Part shown: piece by piece, positions 34,358 to 46,641 of the stretch | Layout: the number at the start of each line of letters is the position of its first letter | Position numbering within the stretch: the stretch's first letter is position 1 | DNA from: Apiotrichum sp. Y4204 | Lineage: Eukaryota > Basidiomycota > Tremellomycetes > Trichosporonales > Trichosporonaceae | Direction of reading: 5' to 3' | Assembly: GCA_025531455.1 (NCBI GenBank) | Contig: JAMYHL010000029.1 | Location: forward strand, 682,001-746,000 | DNA length: 64,000 nt | Translations under genes and position numbers: made by a program | Notes under the pieces: model-generated | Database searches by the model: none | The model's input: the letters and a program-made list of their open reading frames with translations, nothing else | Told to the model about the DNA's origin: nothing

Positions 34358-37228
34358 ATGGAGACACCGCGCGTAAAACCACTCGGGCGTCCGCGCCTCG
34401 CGCGCCCGGGAACAAGCGGCGTGCCTCCCCTCCCCCAGCTGGGGCAGCCGCTGGGGCAGGTGCACGACAACGTCCCGCGGCCCGAGTCGCCGTCCGTCCT
34501 CTCCCCCATGCCTGGCAAACTCAAGATCAAGGCCGCCACCACCCCCGAAGCGCGCAGCCGCCTCCTCAAGCGCCCCACCCCGCTCCGTCCCAAGATGAAG
34601 GAACCGGAGTGGGTCAGCCAGCCCGTCCCCCCGCCATCGGGACACCAGGAGCTGCTTGATGCCATGGAGACGCCGACGCTCGCACCCAGCGAGACGGTCC
34701 TCGTTTCTGTCCGGTAGGTGTGGTGATATTGAGGTGTATTGGACGATGTACACCTCATCACACGTCATCTGCGGCAGACTGATCCCAGTGTGCGCCCGCA
34801 CAATGAGGCGGAGCTGCGAGCCGACACGGCCTCGGCGTGGGTCACTAGTCCGCTCAACGACCAGCTCATCAAGCTCGCCAAGGCGCGCGATGGTGGGCGC
34901 GATGACAGGGAGTGGTTCTTCGGTGAGTGGCGACTTTGCGGGAAGGAGCTGGTTTGTGTGGCGGAGTGTGCTGTACATGCTATGTGCAAGTTACATGCGA
35001 CCTCGTGCGCATGATGCGCTGCGTCTCGTGCAGATACGCGTGCATGCATCGTTCCATGCGTTATGGACTGCGCGCAGACCCATTGTTTGTGTCATGTTTG
35101 GCAGGGGGTTGTCACGCCGCGGACCGAGGCACAAGTAGCTGCTGTTCCTGATCGTGGCCATTTGATGCTTATCGTCCAACCCTGCTCCCTACTTTTCTGC
35201 TAACACCAGACCGTATCCTTGACCCCGACACCGACAATGCCAAGGCGTATGCCACCTCTGCTCGGGCCCACGTCAGGTGTAAGCTATCCATTCTCTTTGC
35301 CGAGCTGACATCAGCCGCAATGGAGGGCTACAATGCTGTTGTGTTTGCCTACGGTCAGACCGCATCGGGCAAGACGTTCACACTGACTGGTGCACCGGGC
35401 AACCCTGGTATCATTCCGCTCGCAATTTCTGACCTGTTTGGGCAGATCCGCTCTACACCCGACCGCGAGTTTCTCCTGCGCGCATCGTATCTCGAACTCT
35501 ACAACGAGACTATCATCGACCTCCTCTCTCCGGACGGCAAGGAGCTGACCCTCAGCGAGGGGAGGAAAAAGGGCGACATTGTGATTAACGGCTTGATGGA
35601 GTGTGCTGTGCGCACAGAGGACGAAATCCGCAAACTCATCCGCTCGGGTGAGGAGCGTCGTAAGGTCGGCGGAACAGATTGGAACCAGCGCTCCTCGCGT
35701 AGTCACTGTGTCTTCCGAATCGTGAGCTACAGGCTGCTCGCTGAAGCTGACCCCAGGTCATTGAGTCTCGCGCGGTGCAGGATGGAACTCGCACCCCTGG
35801 GCGCGACAAGGCCACTCGCATCAGTACTCTATCCATTATTGACCTTGCGGGTTCTGAGAAGCACACGAGCTCAAAGGAGCGAAACGCGGAGGGCAAGCAC
35901 ATCAATCAATCGCTCCTCACTCTCAAGCTTGTTATCTCAAAGCTTGCTGACATGGCCTCGAAGCGTGCAGTCATGCACGTTCCGTACCGCGACAGCAAGC
36001 TTACCCGTCTCCTCCAGCCTTCCCTCTCTGGCGACGCCCTCATCTCCGTTATCTGCACCATATCCCCGTCGCCGCTCAACATGGCAGAGTCGATTTCCAC
36101 CCTCAGCTTTGCGCAGGGCCTCAAGCGCGTCATGCTCTCTGCGCAGCGCAAGGAGGTCATGGATCCCGAGGCCCTCATCCAACAGTACCAGAGCGAGATT
36201 GCCGAGCTGCGTGCCCAGTTGCGCGAGAAGGAGCTCCACCCGTCTGCCAAGCCGCTCAAGAACGAGGTCAGTTGGGTTCGCGAATCGAAACTGACAAGAG
36301 CAGAAGGAGATGGAGAGTCGTTTGAAGGAGCTCAAGTCGCTGATCCTGACTTCGGCCACGGTCGATTCTGGAGCGCTTGCCGACTCGCTCATTGGGCGCC
36401 CGTTAAGCCCGAGCAAACTCGAGCATCTGTATGTTGATATGGACAAGACGGAGGCGACACTCCGAGAGGAGCTCCACGAGGAACAACGCCAGCGGCAGGT
36501 GCTCGAGCAGCAGGTCGCAGACCTCCAGGCCGAGCTCGCCGTCCGTCCAATCGACCGCGACGAGCAATGCGCATATCTTCAGAGCGAAGTCAACCAACTG
36601 CGCATGATCTCTGGTGAGTCCTTGAGATGGTTTCAATCTGACAGCAGACGATTACGAGCGGCATCTCCGCGAGCCGTCCCGCAAGGTCCGCGAAGACGTG
36701 GAACGCGAATTCAAGGACGAGATGCAGAAGCTCAAGGACCAGATAGAGAGCAAGCGCATCTGGGCCGAGAGCCTGCACAACCAACTGCACAAGTCAAACC
36801 AGGAGAACAAGATTCTTAAACAGCGCGCCGACGTCGCCGAGGAGCGTCTGCGCGCAGTGTTTGAGTGGATCATGACCAACCTCGATGATGGAGAACTGGC
36901 GAACGGCGCCATGAACAAGCCACCTGCGAACGGCAACGGCGTCGTAAATGGCTCCCCGGCGCTCGCGAACAGCTCGGCATCCAATAGTTCGAACCGCAGC
37001 AATCAGAGCGCGGCGAGCGACTTTGGCCCGCTCCCCCGCCCGCAGGGCGTGATACCCTCCATCAACACGTTCAACGCATCGCGCATGCGGCGCGGCGGTG
37101 CGGGAGAGCTAGAATCGCAGTTCCAGACATGGTACGCAGACAGCATCGGACACCGTGGTGGCGTACGTCTCGATGAGGAGATGCCAGCGCTCGCGAGCGT
37201 CGAGGACGAGGACGAGGACGTGTTTTAG
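34358..37228 (+). CDS. Kinesin-7 motor (CENP-E/Kip2/Tea2 family)
   Basis: A plus-end-directed microtubule motor. Exons are 34358–34713, 34789–34922, 35210–35278, 35315–35721, 35757–36266, 36304–36613 and 36648–37228 (788 aa). A basic, Pro/Ser-rich N-terminal extension of about 115 residues precedes the motor, as in yeast Kip2. The motor shows AYGQTASGKT (P-loop, ~residue 199), PDREFLLRASYLELYNE (kinesin-7 wording), NQRSSRSH (switch I), DLAGSEK (switch II) and HVPYRDSKLTRLLQPSLSGD. A coiled-coil tail follows (e.g. LREELHEEQRQRQVLEQQVA) and the end is very acidic (EDEDEDVF). The donor of exon 3 is the second of two adjacent GTs (35279), which keeps frame with SAMEGYNAVVF. Exact orthology to Kip2/Tea2 versus CENP-E is not settled. 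Confidence 0.93.
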
Positions 37229-37425
37229 TTGTAGTCTCCTGCCGAGCGGAGAGAAACTGCTCACTGCGACTTCCGCGCCTGGTTGCGTGTGTGCCGAGGA
37301 TTGCCTGTCCCGCTGTGTCGAGGATTGCCATGTCCCGCTGTGCTATAATATTGTATACACTGCATACATGTATCAAACTGTGATACGCCCTACTATCGCA
37401 CAAATACTCTACGGGGGTTGTTTGC

Positions 37426-38845
37426 TCACTTTTTCTGCGACAGCTCGACGGCAATCTTGAACGCGCCGAGCATGGCCGTGAGCTGCATCTTTTCCGAACC
37501 GCCGAGCGAGAGGCGGTGCTCAGTCGACGCGAGGTGGTCGAGCAGGTAAATGCGCGACTGGCGGGGGAGCTCGACCGTCTCGAGAAAGTCGTACGCGCCC
37601 GCAATGAGGTCCTGCAGCGCAAGGCCCTTTTCCGTCTTGAGCGCCGTGATGCCTGCCGTCAGTGATGTGTGCGAGTGGATGGTGCAGCTCAGACCGATTA
37701 CATTCAAGCTGCAGTGTACCCGGCAGGACTCACGCGCAAACGCCGTGCCAAACTCGTCGCTCATCATGCTCTCCACGACCGCCTGGATGTCGCGCGGGTG
37801 CGGCGTCCCGGTACACGTGTACACTGCCGTCTCGTCAATGACATCGTACGCGGCATGGCACGCCTGCAGGACATTGAGCGCGCGGCGCATGTCACCCTTG
37901 CTCAGCTTGAGCAGCGCTGCGCGGCCGTCCGTCGTGAGTGTGACACTGAGATAAGCATGAAACTTTGCGTGGGATATCATGGATACCACTCACCCCTCCT
38001 TCTCCACCACCTCGTCGACCTTGCGGCGCACCTCTTCCTCGGGCAGCGGGGAGAAACGGAAGCGCGTGCAGCGCGACTGGATCGCGGGCGTAATCTTGTT
38101 GACATAGTTGCACAGAATCGCAAATCGCACATTCTTCGTGTGCTGCTCAATCACTGCGGCGTGAGCTCAAGTCACGTTGACAGCTCACCTCGCCGGAGGG
38201 CGCCCTGCGCCGCCTGGGTCATCATGTCCGCCTCGTCGAGAATAATGAGCTTGAAGCCCTTCCTGCCCCCCATCAGCATACTGAGTTCGGCCACGACTCA
38301 CGAGAAGAGCACCTTTGTCATCGCAAAGCTCTTGATCTGCTCGCGGACGACATCAATGCCGCGGTCGTCGGACGCGTTCAGCTCGAGAATGTGCTTCCGG
38401 TACGCGGGGCCGTACAGCCTGCGCGCGAGCGCGAGGATCGTAGACGTCTTTCCGGTTCCTGCGGTAAGCATCAGTCTGGACACGTAGCTCGCGAAATGAA
38501 GAATCCAGCTTCCCTCGGCCGCAACTCACCAGGCGGACCGTACAACAACAAATGGGGCAGGCGCCCCGCCTCGATAAACTGGTTCACTACCGTCAGTACT
38601 GCATACGCTCTCGACGTACGAGTCGCCGTAATGTCCTGGTGGCTCACGACCTCGTCGAGCGTCTCGGGGCGATACTTTTCGACCCACGGCAGGCCCGATT
38701 TGTCGTCCCGCGCCGGCGTAGCGCTCGCAGCCTTCTCTTTCCCTTTGGCCTTGGCGCCGGCCATGAGCGCAGCCATCGCGTTTGCCGCCGGTGCCGGTCC
38801 CGAGGCCGGGGCTGGTGTGGGGTCGACGTCCATTGCTGTTGGCAT
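37426..38845 (-). CDS. RFC3: Replication factor C subunit 3 (clamp loader)
   Basis: A small AAA+ subunit of the RFC clamp loader that opens and loads PCNA at primer ends. Exons are 38620–38845, 38530–38586, 38302–38458, 38189–38262, 37994–38153, 37734–37945 and 37426–37652 (370 aa; yeast 340, the excess being an Ala/Pro-rich N-terminus). Motifs in order: [18 protein letters not shown], Walker A YGPPGTGKTST (split by an intron inside the loop), [20 protein letters not shown], Walker [21 protein letters not shown], and [13 protein letters not shown] (the SRC arginine finger). [13 protein letters not shown] is the usual Rfc3 wording. The start at 38845 is preferred; an in-frame Met at 38902 is possible. 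Confidence 0.95.
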
Positions 38846-38941
38846 GATGGAAGTGTATTGGGGGAAGGAGGTTGTATGGACTGCTCTGGTGTCCGATTTC
38901 ATAAACTGGACTGCTCTCTGATCTTGGTGGCGGGACGCTGG

Positions 38942-38970
38942 ACGCGTCTGGCTTCGTCAGGTTGACGCGT
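38942..38970. promoter_or_regulatory. Two MluI cell-cycle boxes upstream of RFC3
   Basis: Two exact ACGCGT hexamers (38942–38947 and 38965–38970) lie 97 and 120 nt before the RFC3 start. ACGCGT is the MCB element bound by MBF-type Swi6/Mbp1 complexes at G1/S genes in fungi, and RFC3 is a classic replication gene, so S-phase control is a reasonable inference. Confidence 0.6.
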
Positions 38971-40360
38971 CTCGCACGCCTTTTGACCCACGATGAAGGT
39001 GTGCGAAAAGCTAGGAGCCTAATGAAGTAAGCTACGGTGCGCGGCTGCGCTATTTCCGTAAATCCGTGCTCTAGGTTCAACAACAACAACAACAACAATA
39101 CGACGCCCCATGATGACAACACCACACCAACAGCGACAACAACGAGTATCCCCAGCATTGTCAGCATCCAGAGACTCACTCCATGAGCGGCACGTACGAC
39201 ACAATAAACGCCTTAATAATTCTGCTATTCTGACACCGACGCCGATGGGATTAGGGAGAGTATGGACATCTTGCAAAACTCTTGAATCCTGCTGTCCTGT
39301 CCCAGCACTTGCTGCTCACTCGACCTCGCATAAACGCAAGACTGGTCCAATGGTCGTGGCGCGTGACAGACCGCAAGCCCTCAACTCTGCAGTATTCAGG
39401 TGCATCAGAAAGCAGAAACAAGGAATTTCCTGCGACGACGCTTCGTATTTTTTTCTCTCACCGCGTGGGGTGAGGACACAATAGGTTCTACAGGGCCGCG
39501 CTACAAGTGAGGTCCGCGTTCCAGCTCGGATTTTGCATTACTATAGGTGTTCTTCTGCAAATTATCTATACCTATTCGTCCATTTCATTCTGCCAGCTGC
39601 GGTCTCTCCATTCTGGTGTTTTTTTCTGCATTCCTCACTTTGTTTATATCTTCATTTTGAGAAATAGAGTAGAGCTCGTACAAGACCGAGACTGATAAGT
39701 TTAGGGGCCCCTAGCGCGATACCGGCATTCATTCGGTGAGAAAGGATTGGCGATGGTGCCCGTCTGTCTGTGAATATGGAAATGGCCGTGTTGCCGTTCT
39801 GTATAGATGCGTCTGGGTCCCAAATTTGTCGGGATTCCTGGATCAAAGTGTTGCTTTTCCAGTGAGACCTGGCGCTCTGAATATCCCAACCATGCCGAGG
39901 GTGAGGTCCAATGGGGCCGACACAGTGACTGACGTACAGAACATACTCGGCACCAACGCACAACTGCATCAATGCCGCGACCACCGTTGCTCGTACACCT
40001 AGACACAAAACAAAGGGATGGGGCCACACACAGGTGTAGCCGGGCAGATTGTGAGAAGTTGATTGACAGTCATAAAGATGCCGAAGCGTACATTGGGCCC
40101 GGCCTAGCCCAGCGTCTTGCCAGAATTGCCTGCTTCGAGGGTGGCTTGAGGCCGGATAGATTGTCGAGGATTTGGATGTCTCCCCTGCCCACCCACAGTC
40201 AGCAACAAGCTACACCTGCATAACATCTACATGGCAAGGGTGCGTCTCCACTCTGGGGCCCGGGACATCTCTTGTCCCGACCGATCGTGTTCCTCTTCTG
40301 TTGTACATCATCTCCAAGCGGCAAGCTCTACTCTACTCTGTATCTGCTAATCAATTCCGC
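38971..40360. other. Intergenic region between RFC3 and the TMEM135-like gene
   Basis: No gene supported. It contains a CAA trinucleotide run (about 39079–39099) and an A/T-rich stretch at about 39540–39665. Frames of up to 125 codons (39652–40029, minus) show no motif. Confidence 0.5.
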
Positions 40361-42617
40361 TCACACGGGCCCAACGAGCTGGTACAGTAGTCCGCGGACC
40401 ATGCCCGAGAGGCTCTTGGGCTGGTGCTTGTACGCGTCCATGATCATGGCCATGGCTGCTGCGCCGAGCATGGTTTCGCCAAACGGCACGATGGGGACCC
40501 ACGCGCGGCGGCGGCCGATGGACCACGCCGACTCGAGCGCGCGTGGCAGGCAGTACATTGCCAGCTCGGCGCGGCGCTTCTTCTCCTCGGCGAAGAGCGA
40601 GAGGCACGTCATAAAGCCGATAAACCAAAAGTTCTCCTTGCGGCGCAGCAGACTGTAGAGCCACTTTGGCAGTGGAATGTTGTCCATTATCTTTGTGCGC
40701 GAGCAGAAGAGGGCTGTAATCAGTACGGCACCATGGGTTCGTGTACTCACCCTGGTAGATGACGATGAAGAAGGCGAGGAAGGAGCAGCTGCGGGTGATG
40801 CCGATTGCGGCCTTGAGGAGCATACGGAGGGGCGTCTTCATGACCTGGTGGCGGCGGAACACGAGCATCGGGATGAGGTGCAGTGCGCCGTATACGGGGA
40901 GCATGAAGCGGAAGCGGGTGAAGAAGCGGCCAGTAGCGCACTCGACACAGCTGTCGCTCCACGGGTGGAGGATTGCGCACGGGATGTGGTTGTTTGGGCT
41001 GACGCCGCCCTCAATGTTTGCGAGCAGCTGCTTGAGGCTCGCCGTGTTGCGCTCCGTGATGCCCTTTGACGCGAGTGCCCGCTGAACTGGATTCGGGGAG
41101 ATGTAGTTGTTGCGCACGGCGGTGCGGTTCGCCTCGACAGCGAAGAGGGGCACTCCAGACGCGCCCTGGATCCAGTTGCGGTAGTCGCGGGGGATGGTAT
41201 CTGGTGCAAGAAGGAAGGCAAACATGATCTGCCCGCAGCAGAGACCAAAGAGGAGGACATCGCCGTGCGGGATGTTGATGCCCAGCGCGGGCGCATACTG
41301 ATTGTAGCAGCCTTGCAGGCCACGGACAAAGAGCCTGGGCAATCAGTACGATTCTGTTCCATTTACCGTTGGTGACTCACTGCTGGGCGACGCTGGTCCT
41401 GCGGCTCGCCGACTCGAGAAGTAGACCCAGACTTCCAACAGCTCCAGCCACAGCGGCATGCCATCTGTGCTCGCCCTCGTCACCCTCGCGCTCTGGCGGA
41501 CCAAAAGTGGCGCGGGAGAACAACCCCGCTTTGATCCTGCGGCGGATGTACGAGAACGGGGGTGCGAGGCGGAGGAGATGGAGGGTGAGGGTGTTGAGAA
41601 AGGTAAATGTGCCAATCATGGCGCCGAAGCGGAGCGACTCCTCGCCAATCATGGCCTGGCGGATATGCCGCCAGCGCAGACGCTTTTTCCTAAGCGAGCG
41701 GAAGATGAGCAGCAGGACATTGACGCCGGAGCGGACAGAGAACGCGACGAAGAATGATCCTGTGAGGTGTGAGCTTTTCATCCAAACAGGCTGGACGCAC
41801 GCAGTCCCCGCTTCAGCGCTAGGATGATGGCGCGCTCCGCATCCGGGGGATACAGGCGCTTCTCGTCCTTGTCGCGCCAGACAAGCTCGCGCCCCGCCGC
41901 GCGCACATTCAATAACAGCTGTTCGCGGCGTTGCTGGTCATACTGCAGCGCCATTAGGTGATCGAGCGACGCGAGCGAGATGGTACGCCGGATACGGTCG
42001 GCCCTGGGCATTAGTCTCGAAACTCGGGGACGGACCCGGGGGGTCGCTCTTGTGCTGCGCGCTGCGCGCACTCACGTCTCGGAAAGGTTGGGCGTCGCGG
42101 GCTCTGTCACATAGTAGCTGCGTGAGCGCCGGGGCTTGCCGGGATAGATGACTTCTTCCTTGTTGACATCGCGCATGGACACTTTTCCGGTCGCATCGCG
42201 CATGGACGGTTTTCCACTGGCGCCACCCGCGGCGGTGAAGCGGAGCTGCTTCTCTGTGATGCGTATGTTTGCTTTGGAGCCGACGACGACGCCGGAGATG
42301 GACCGCCGGAGGACCGAGGGGGGCAGGGGCGAGCCGATGGCGGCCTCCTCGTCGGACGAGTGGTTTGAGTTTGAGTGCGAGTGCGAGTGCGAGTGCGAGT
42401 GGTGGTCGCTCGACTCGCCCTCGGACAAGGGCTCGACGGGCGTCGACATGTCGCGGAGTGGAGGGCGGGGGCTGTCTGCCGGAGTGGTAGCGGGAGTGGA
42501 CTGGCGCGAGGCGGGCTCGGAGGGGAGGATGTGGGGGACGAGCTGGGCGCCGGCGAGGACGTCGGGGGCGATGCGTTCCGCGACGGTGTTGATGTCTGCG
42601 TCGAGCGCGTCGAGCAT
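40361..42617 (-). CDS. TMEM135-like multi-pass membrane protein (peroxisome/mitochondria associated)
   Basis: Exons are 42076–42617, 41801–42003, 41381–41759, 40751–41334 and 40361–40713 (686 aa). The first ~180 residues are soluble and disordered, with a His-Ser run (HSHSHSHSHS) encoded by a GAGTGC repeat. The rest carries several hydrophobic segments typical of TMEM135 and its fungal relatives: FFVAFSVRSGVNVLLLIFR, MIGTFTFLNTLTLHLLRL, WHAAVAGAVGSLGLLLES, and the Cys-containing block CAILHPWSDSCVECATGRFF followed by RFRFMLPVYGALHLIPML. Animal TMEM135 (PMP52) is found on peroxisomes and affects mitochondrial shape and lipid traffic; location in this fungus is inferred. The match is by overall pattern, so the family name is somewhat less certain than the gene itself. 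Confidence 0.85.
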
Positions 42618-44962
42618 GTAGCGGGGTAGTAGGGGTGTTGTTAGTGGCAAGGAGGGGATGTGGTACAGCAACGGAAGAGATGGGGGTAGAGAGATGTTGA
42701 GAAAGAGAGAGAAGTGAGGGTAGATGCTTTCTGTTCCGATAGAGTGCTGTAGGTGCACTATCACTGACTGATTGCATGCACATGCATGCGCGTCATCAAC
42801 CTGGTTGTACACTGCTGTACACACTGTATGTAGCTCCTCTTTCCCCACCAACAATCCATCGGACGCCATCATCTGCGCGCTTCTCCGCCCCTGGTGGGGG
42901 GGGGCACTGGGGGCCCTCTGCCGATCTGCCGATCCCTGGGATTCCCCCCTCCCGGCTATCTACCACGCCGAAATCATACACTGGCGAAAAAGTCTTGGGG
43001 CAGAAGGGAACGGAAGCAAAAGTTGGATCTCACACCGTGCACCATGCACCACGTCGGACGGAGAAGCCCTTCTCGGACCGAAACAATGGGCATGACACGC
43101 GACCAACCCGAGACGACCCGCACACCATGGAACACAGCGAACGGCATCCCGAGCAGAACCAAGCTGTACTATTACTGCAGGAGAGATGACAAAACGAGTC
43201 AATCTCGACCAGTTCAGCGCGATACACAGCGGCCGTGCACCGAATCCACAGATCCACAGAGCTGCCCCGCAAAGTCGGGATACAGCTGAGACAGTTTGTC
43301 TGACAGTCGTGCGTCATCGTGTGCATGTGCAAACAGCCAGGTACCACCCAGACCACCAAGACACTAATTAAGGCATGCCACCGGTTCTGCGTTCCGTGGA
43401 ACATCCTCGGGTCGGCGGTGCTACTGTTTTTAGCTCCACAGCAAATAGCGCGCGACGCGGCCTCTTATCAGCGAGCGCGCTGAGGAGGTGAGAGATGGCA
43501 GGCGGAAAGTGGGAGGTGGGAAGTGGCAAATGGCGTGCTCGCGTTGCGCGACTTGGTGCCAGGATATCTCATTCGTCCTCTGCTCGAGGTAGTTTCTGGA
43601 ACGTCCATGGAGGGAGCGCGAGGGCGAGGGGAATGCTGCATGGCGCGGAACGGAGTGGAATGGAATATGGATGGATCGAGGAGTCGATGGGACCGGACTT
43701 GACGTGCCAATCGATCTGTGATTATTAGATCATATGGCCAACTGGATCATGATGATGAGATATGGGATATGAGACATGAGATGAAAGCTGGGATGCGATG
43801 CAGACGGCTGCTCACATGAGTGCGCGCGAGCGCGGGCCGCGTTCTGGCATTCTGGGGGACATTCCTGCGTGGACTATGGGGCATGGGGCGTGGAGCTCGA
43901 TGTGGTTCTGAGAAGCGGCTGAGAAGAGAGGCGAGCTCGCGAGCTCGCGAGAATGGTCCGGCGCGCGGCGATTGGGTTCAAGGCGCCAGCGCGCCAACGA
44001 ATGATGAGCGTCGAGATGATGAGATACTAGATTGCTGAACACGCTCAGACACTATGAAAGATTAGAGATCAGATAGATAGTAGATAGCTCGCAGCTTGGC
44101 AGGTATTCAGACAATGCAGACAACCCCCCACAACCGATGTTCCAGATGATCAAAGATGATCCGCCGTCTCCAAACCGTTGCATCACGAGCAGACAACAGA
44201 CAACAGATCAAGAGATCATTAGATGCACATGACACAAGCTGCGACTCCAGTTCCCCAATCCCCAAAGCTCACCACGCGGCTACGGCATCCCGACACGGAG
44301 AACAGCATGACAATCTCTCGACGCGGACTACACTTCCGCCTCGGGGGCCAGTTGCCCGTTGGAGTCTGGAGCTTGTAGCCCTCCAGGCCTCAGCGGCATG
44401 ACCGGACAACGTCATGTTGTGACGGCACACTCCAACTCGGAGGACACTACCAGCTGCGGGGCTAATCATGGTGCAGCCAGCACAGTGCATAGCTGCCCTA
44501 CAAGCTCAAGCTATCTCCCGCCAGTGACAGCCTACGCCTAGGCTATCGCCTGTCGCTTCGGGCCGCGGGGCGCGGGGTGTCCTGGTATGTATACCTGCAA
44601 TACCTGGCCTGGTATGTGCCTGATGTCGCCGCCTGTTGCCTGGAGCTGATAGTCGCACAGTTGGAGCGCGGCGACGGCAGTGCGGGAACGTCATGCAGCG
44701 CTACGAGTGTGCCAGTGTGCCCCCCCGAGATCCCGAGAAATGAGAATACATGGCCCATTGCAAGATAAAGTCTTGTTTCCGTTTCGTCCTCTTCCGTACG
44801 GCTCATATACCGGCGGTATCCCAAACGAGCAACTCGCGACTCGAGCGACCTTGAACCCAAGCACAAGCACCAGTAACAACAACCAATTTCACCACACTCT
44901 ACCTCCAATCTCGACCCACTACTCGCTCCTCGCTCGCTCACGCCCATATCTCTTGGACCTGG
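42618..44962. other. Divergent gene-free region of 2.3 kb
   Basis: No gene seen between the divergent TMEM135-like and cyclophilin starts. It includes a G-run near 42895–42906, a self-complementary GCGAGCTCGCGAGCTCGC stretch near 43930–43948, and an inverted repeat (ATACC-GGC-GGTAT, 44807–44819) about 145 nt upstream of the cyclophilin start. None is assigned a function. Confidence 0.5.
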
Positions 44963-46146
44963 ATGCCACCCCGCATGTTCGGCAAGTTCAGGCAGTCGCT
45001 CAAGAAGGCGTTCATCCCGCCCAACGAGAACGCGGCGCTGAATGCGCCCGAGGGCGTCGAGCGGCCCACCGTGTTTCTCGATATCACAATGGGCGAGCAG
45101 GGGATAGGAAGGATCGAGCTTGGTGAGTTTGGAGTGTCACACGAGCTGGAGACGGGTATCTGTCCGGATGGAGCGGCACGGAGCACCGAGCACCGAGCAC
45201 CTGGTGGATGCACGGTGGCAACGGATACGCCGCCGCCCACGCAGCAGTGGAGCAGTGACGACGACGGAGACGGAGACGACGTTGACACGCCCCCGCAGAA
45301 TTGTTCACCGACATTTGTCCAAAGTATGTCATCACCTGGTCGGCACGCAGGCGACCTTCGCTACTGGGGGACACTCACCCGCAGGACCTGCAAGAACTTT
45401 GTCGAGCTGTGCACGTCCAAGGACACAGAGTACTCGTACCGCGGCGCATTGTTCCACCGGTGCGTAGCCCCTTTCGAGGTTGCGGCGCTTGCGGAGCTGA
45501 CGGCAGAGTGTGAGTCTCGAGTCGGGGAGGGAGGGGTGGAGCAGCGGCAGAGTCAAGGTCAAGCATGGTCTCTAACGGTCGGCGGTCGGAGACCATTTCC
45601 GTAGCCGCCGGACAACCACACTGACGCTCTGTATCTGACGCCAGGATTCCCGACTTTATGATCCAGGGCGGGGACATTATCCACGGCGACGGCCGCGGCC
45701 TGTGGAGCATTTACGGTGGACCGTTCGAGGACGAGAATTTCAAGGTCAAGCACAAGGTCCCTGGTCTGCTGAGCATGGTGAGAAACAGAGAAACAGTATC
45801 TTGTAAATTGTGTTTGTTGGTTAACTCTAGGCCAACTCTGGACCCAACACGAACGGATGCCAGTTCTTCATTACCACCGCCCCGGCCGACTTTCTCGACA
45901 ACAAGCACGTCGCGTTCGGGCGCGTGACAAAGGGCATGCCTGTGGTGCGGCGTATCGAGTCGACGCCGACGGGCAGCAACGACCGGTGAGTGTCCAGGTG
46001 GTGTGGTCCAAGCTACAAGAGAGACGAGAGAGGAACGCGGGGCACCCGCACCTCGCCTCTGCTTCCCGGCGTGCTGGATCTGATGCTCGTACTGAAGCCA
46101 CAGACCGCAGACGCGCGTGACTATTGCAAACTGCGGCCTCGTCTAG
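44963..46146 (+). CDS. Cyclophilin-type peptidyl-prolyl isomerase, PPIH-like
   Basis: Catalyses cis–trans isomerisation at proline. Exons are 44963–45122, 45299–45323 (only 25 nt), 45385–45459, 45645–45777, 45831–45985 and 46104–46146 (196 aa). After a basic ~35-residue extension the fold is complete: [36 protein letters not shown], the catalytic-Arg block [49 protein letters not shown] and [22 protein letters not shown] and the two-residue-spaced end [14 protein letters not shown] resemble the snRNP-associated cyclophilin H. One residue is missing from the usual FHR[IV][IV]xDFM block, exactly at an exon junction. Role in splicing is an inference from similarity. Confidence 0.93.
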
Positions 46147-46641
46147 GCGCCACTCGCTGTCGTAGTCGTCGTCATGCGCACCCATATATCCATTCTGTCT
46201 AGTTGTCCGTCCTCGCTAGCCCTAATTCCACATTGCTTGACTATAATGCATAGCCTCAGGGTTGTGTACTGTTATCCACGCTCTACAGACGATTAAAAGG
46301 AAGAAATAAGAGGTCCCAAAACGCAAAATAGGCCGGGAGGGGTGGTAGGTTGGTCAGGTGCCACGAGTGGCAAGTGTACAGCGTGCCTCACCATGTGTGG
46401 CTGGCGTCGCGTTACACAACAGCGGCACGGGTATCGTGCGCAGTATAATAAGTATACTCTGCGGTCTGCAGGCACAGTAGTGGTGACAGTGACAGTCAAG
46501 GTCCATGATAGTGGCGGTGGTGGCGGTGGCGTGGCGGGGTCTCCAGTCCACCAGAGCGGACAGGACATTCCCCCCTCGCTCTCAGCGCAACGGACAGACC
46601 CCATTCACCAGCCAGCCGTGCGAGGCACACTCGCCTGCCAT
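46147..46641. other. Convergent 3' intergenic region
   Basis: About 495 nt between two convergent stops. Nothing gene-like is seen. A short GGCGGTGGT run lies near 46514. Confidence 0.5.

Noticed and set aside
42360..42405. GAGTGC repeat as a microsatellite
   Set aside because: It lies in the first exon of the TMEM135-like gene and encodes its His-Ser run; described there.
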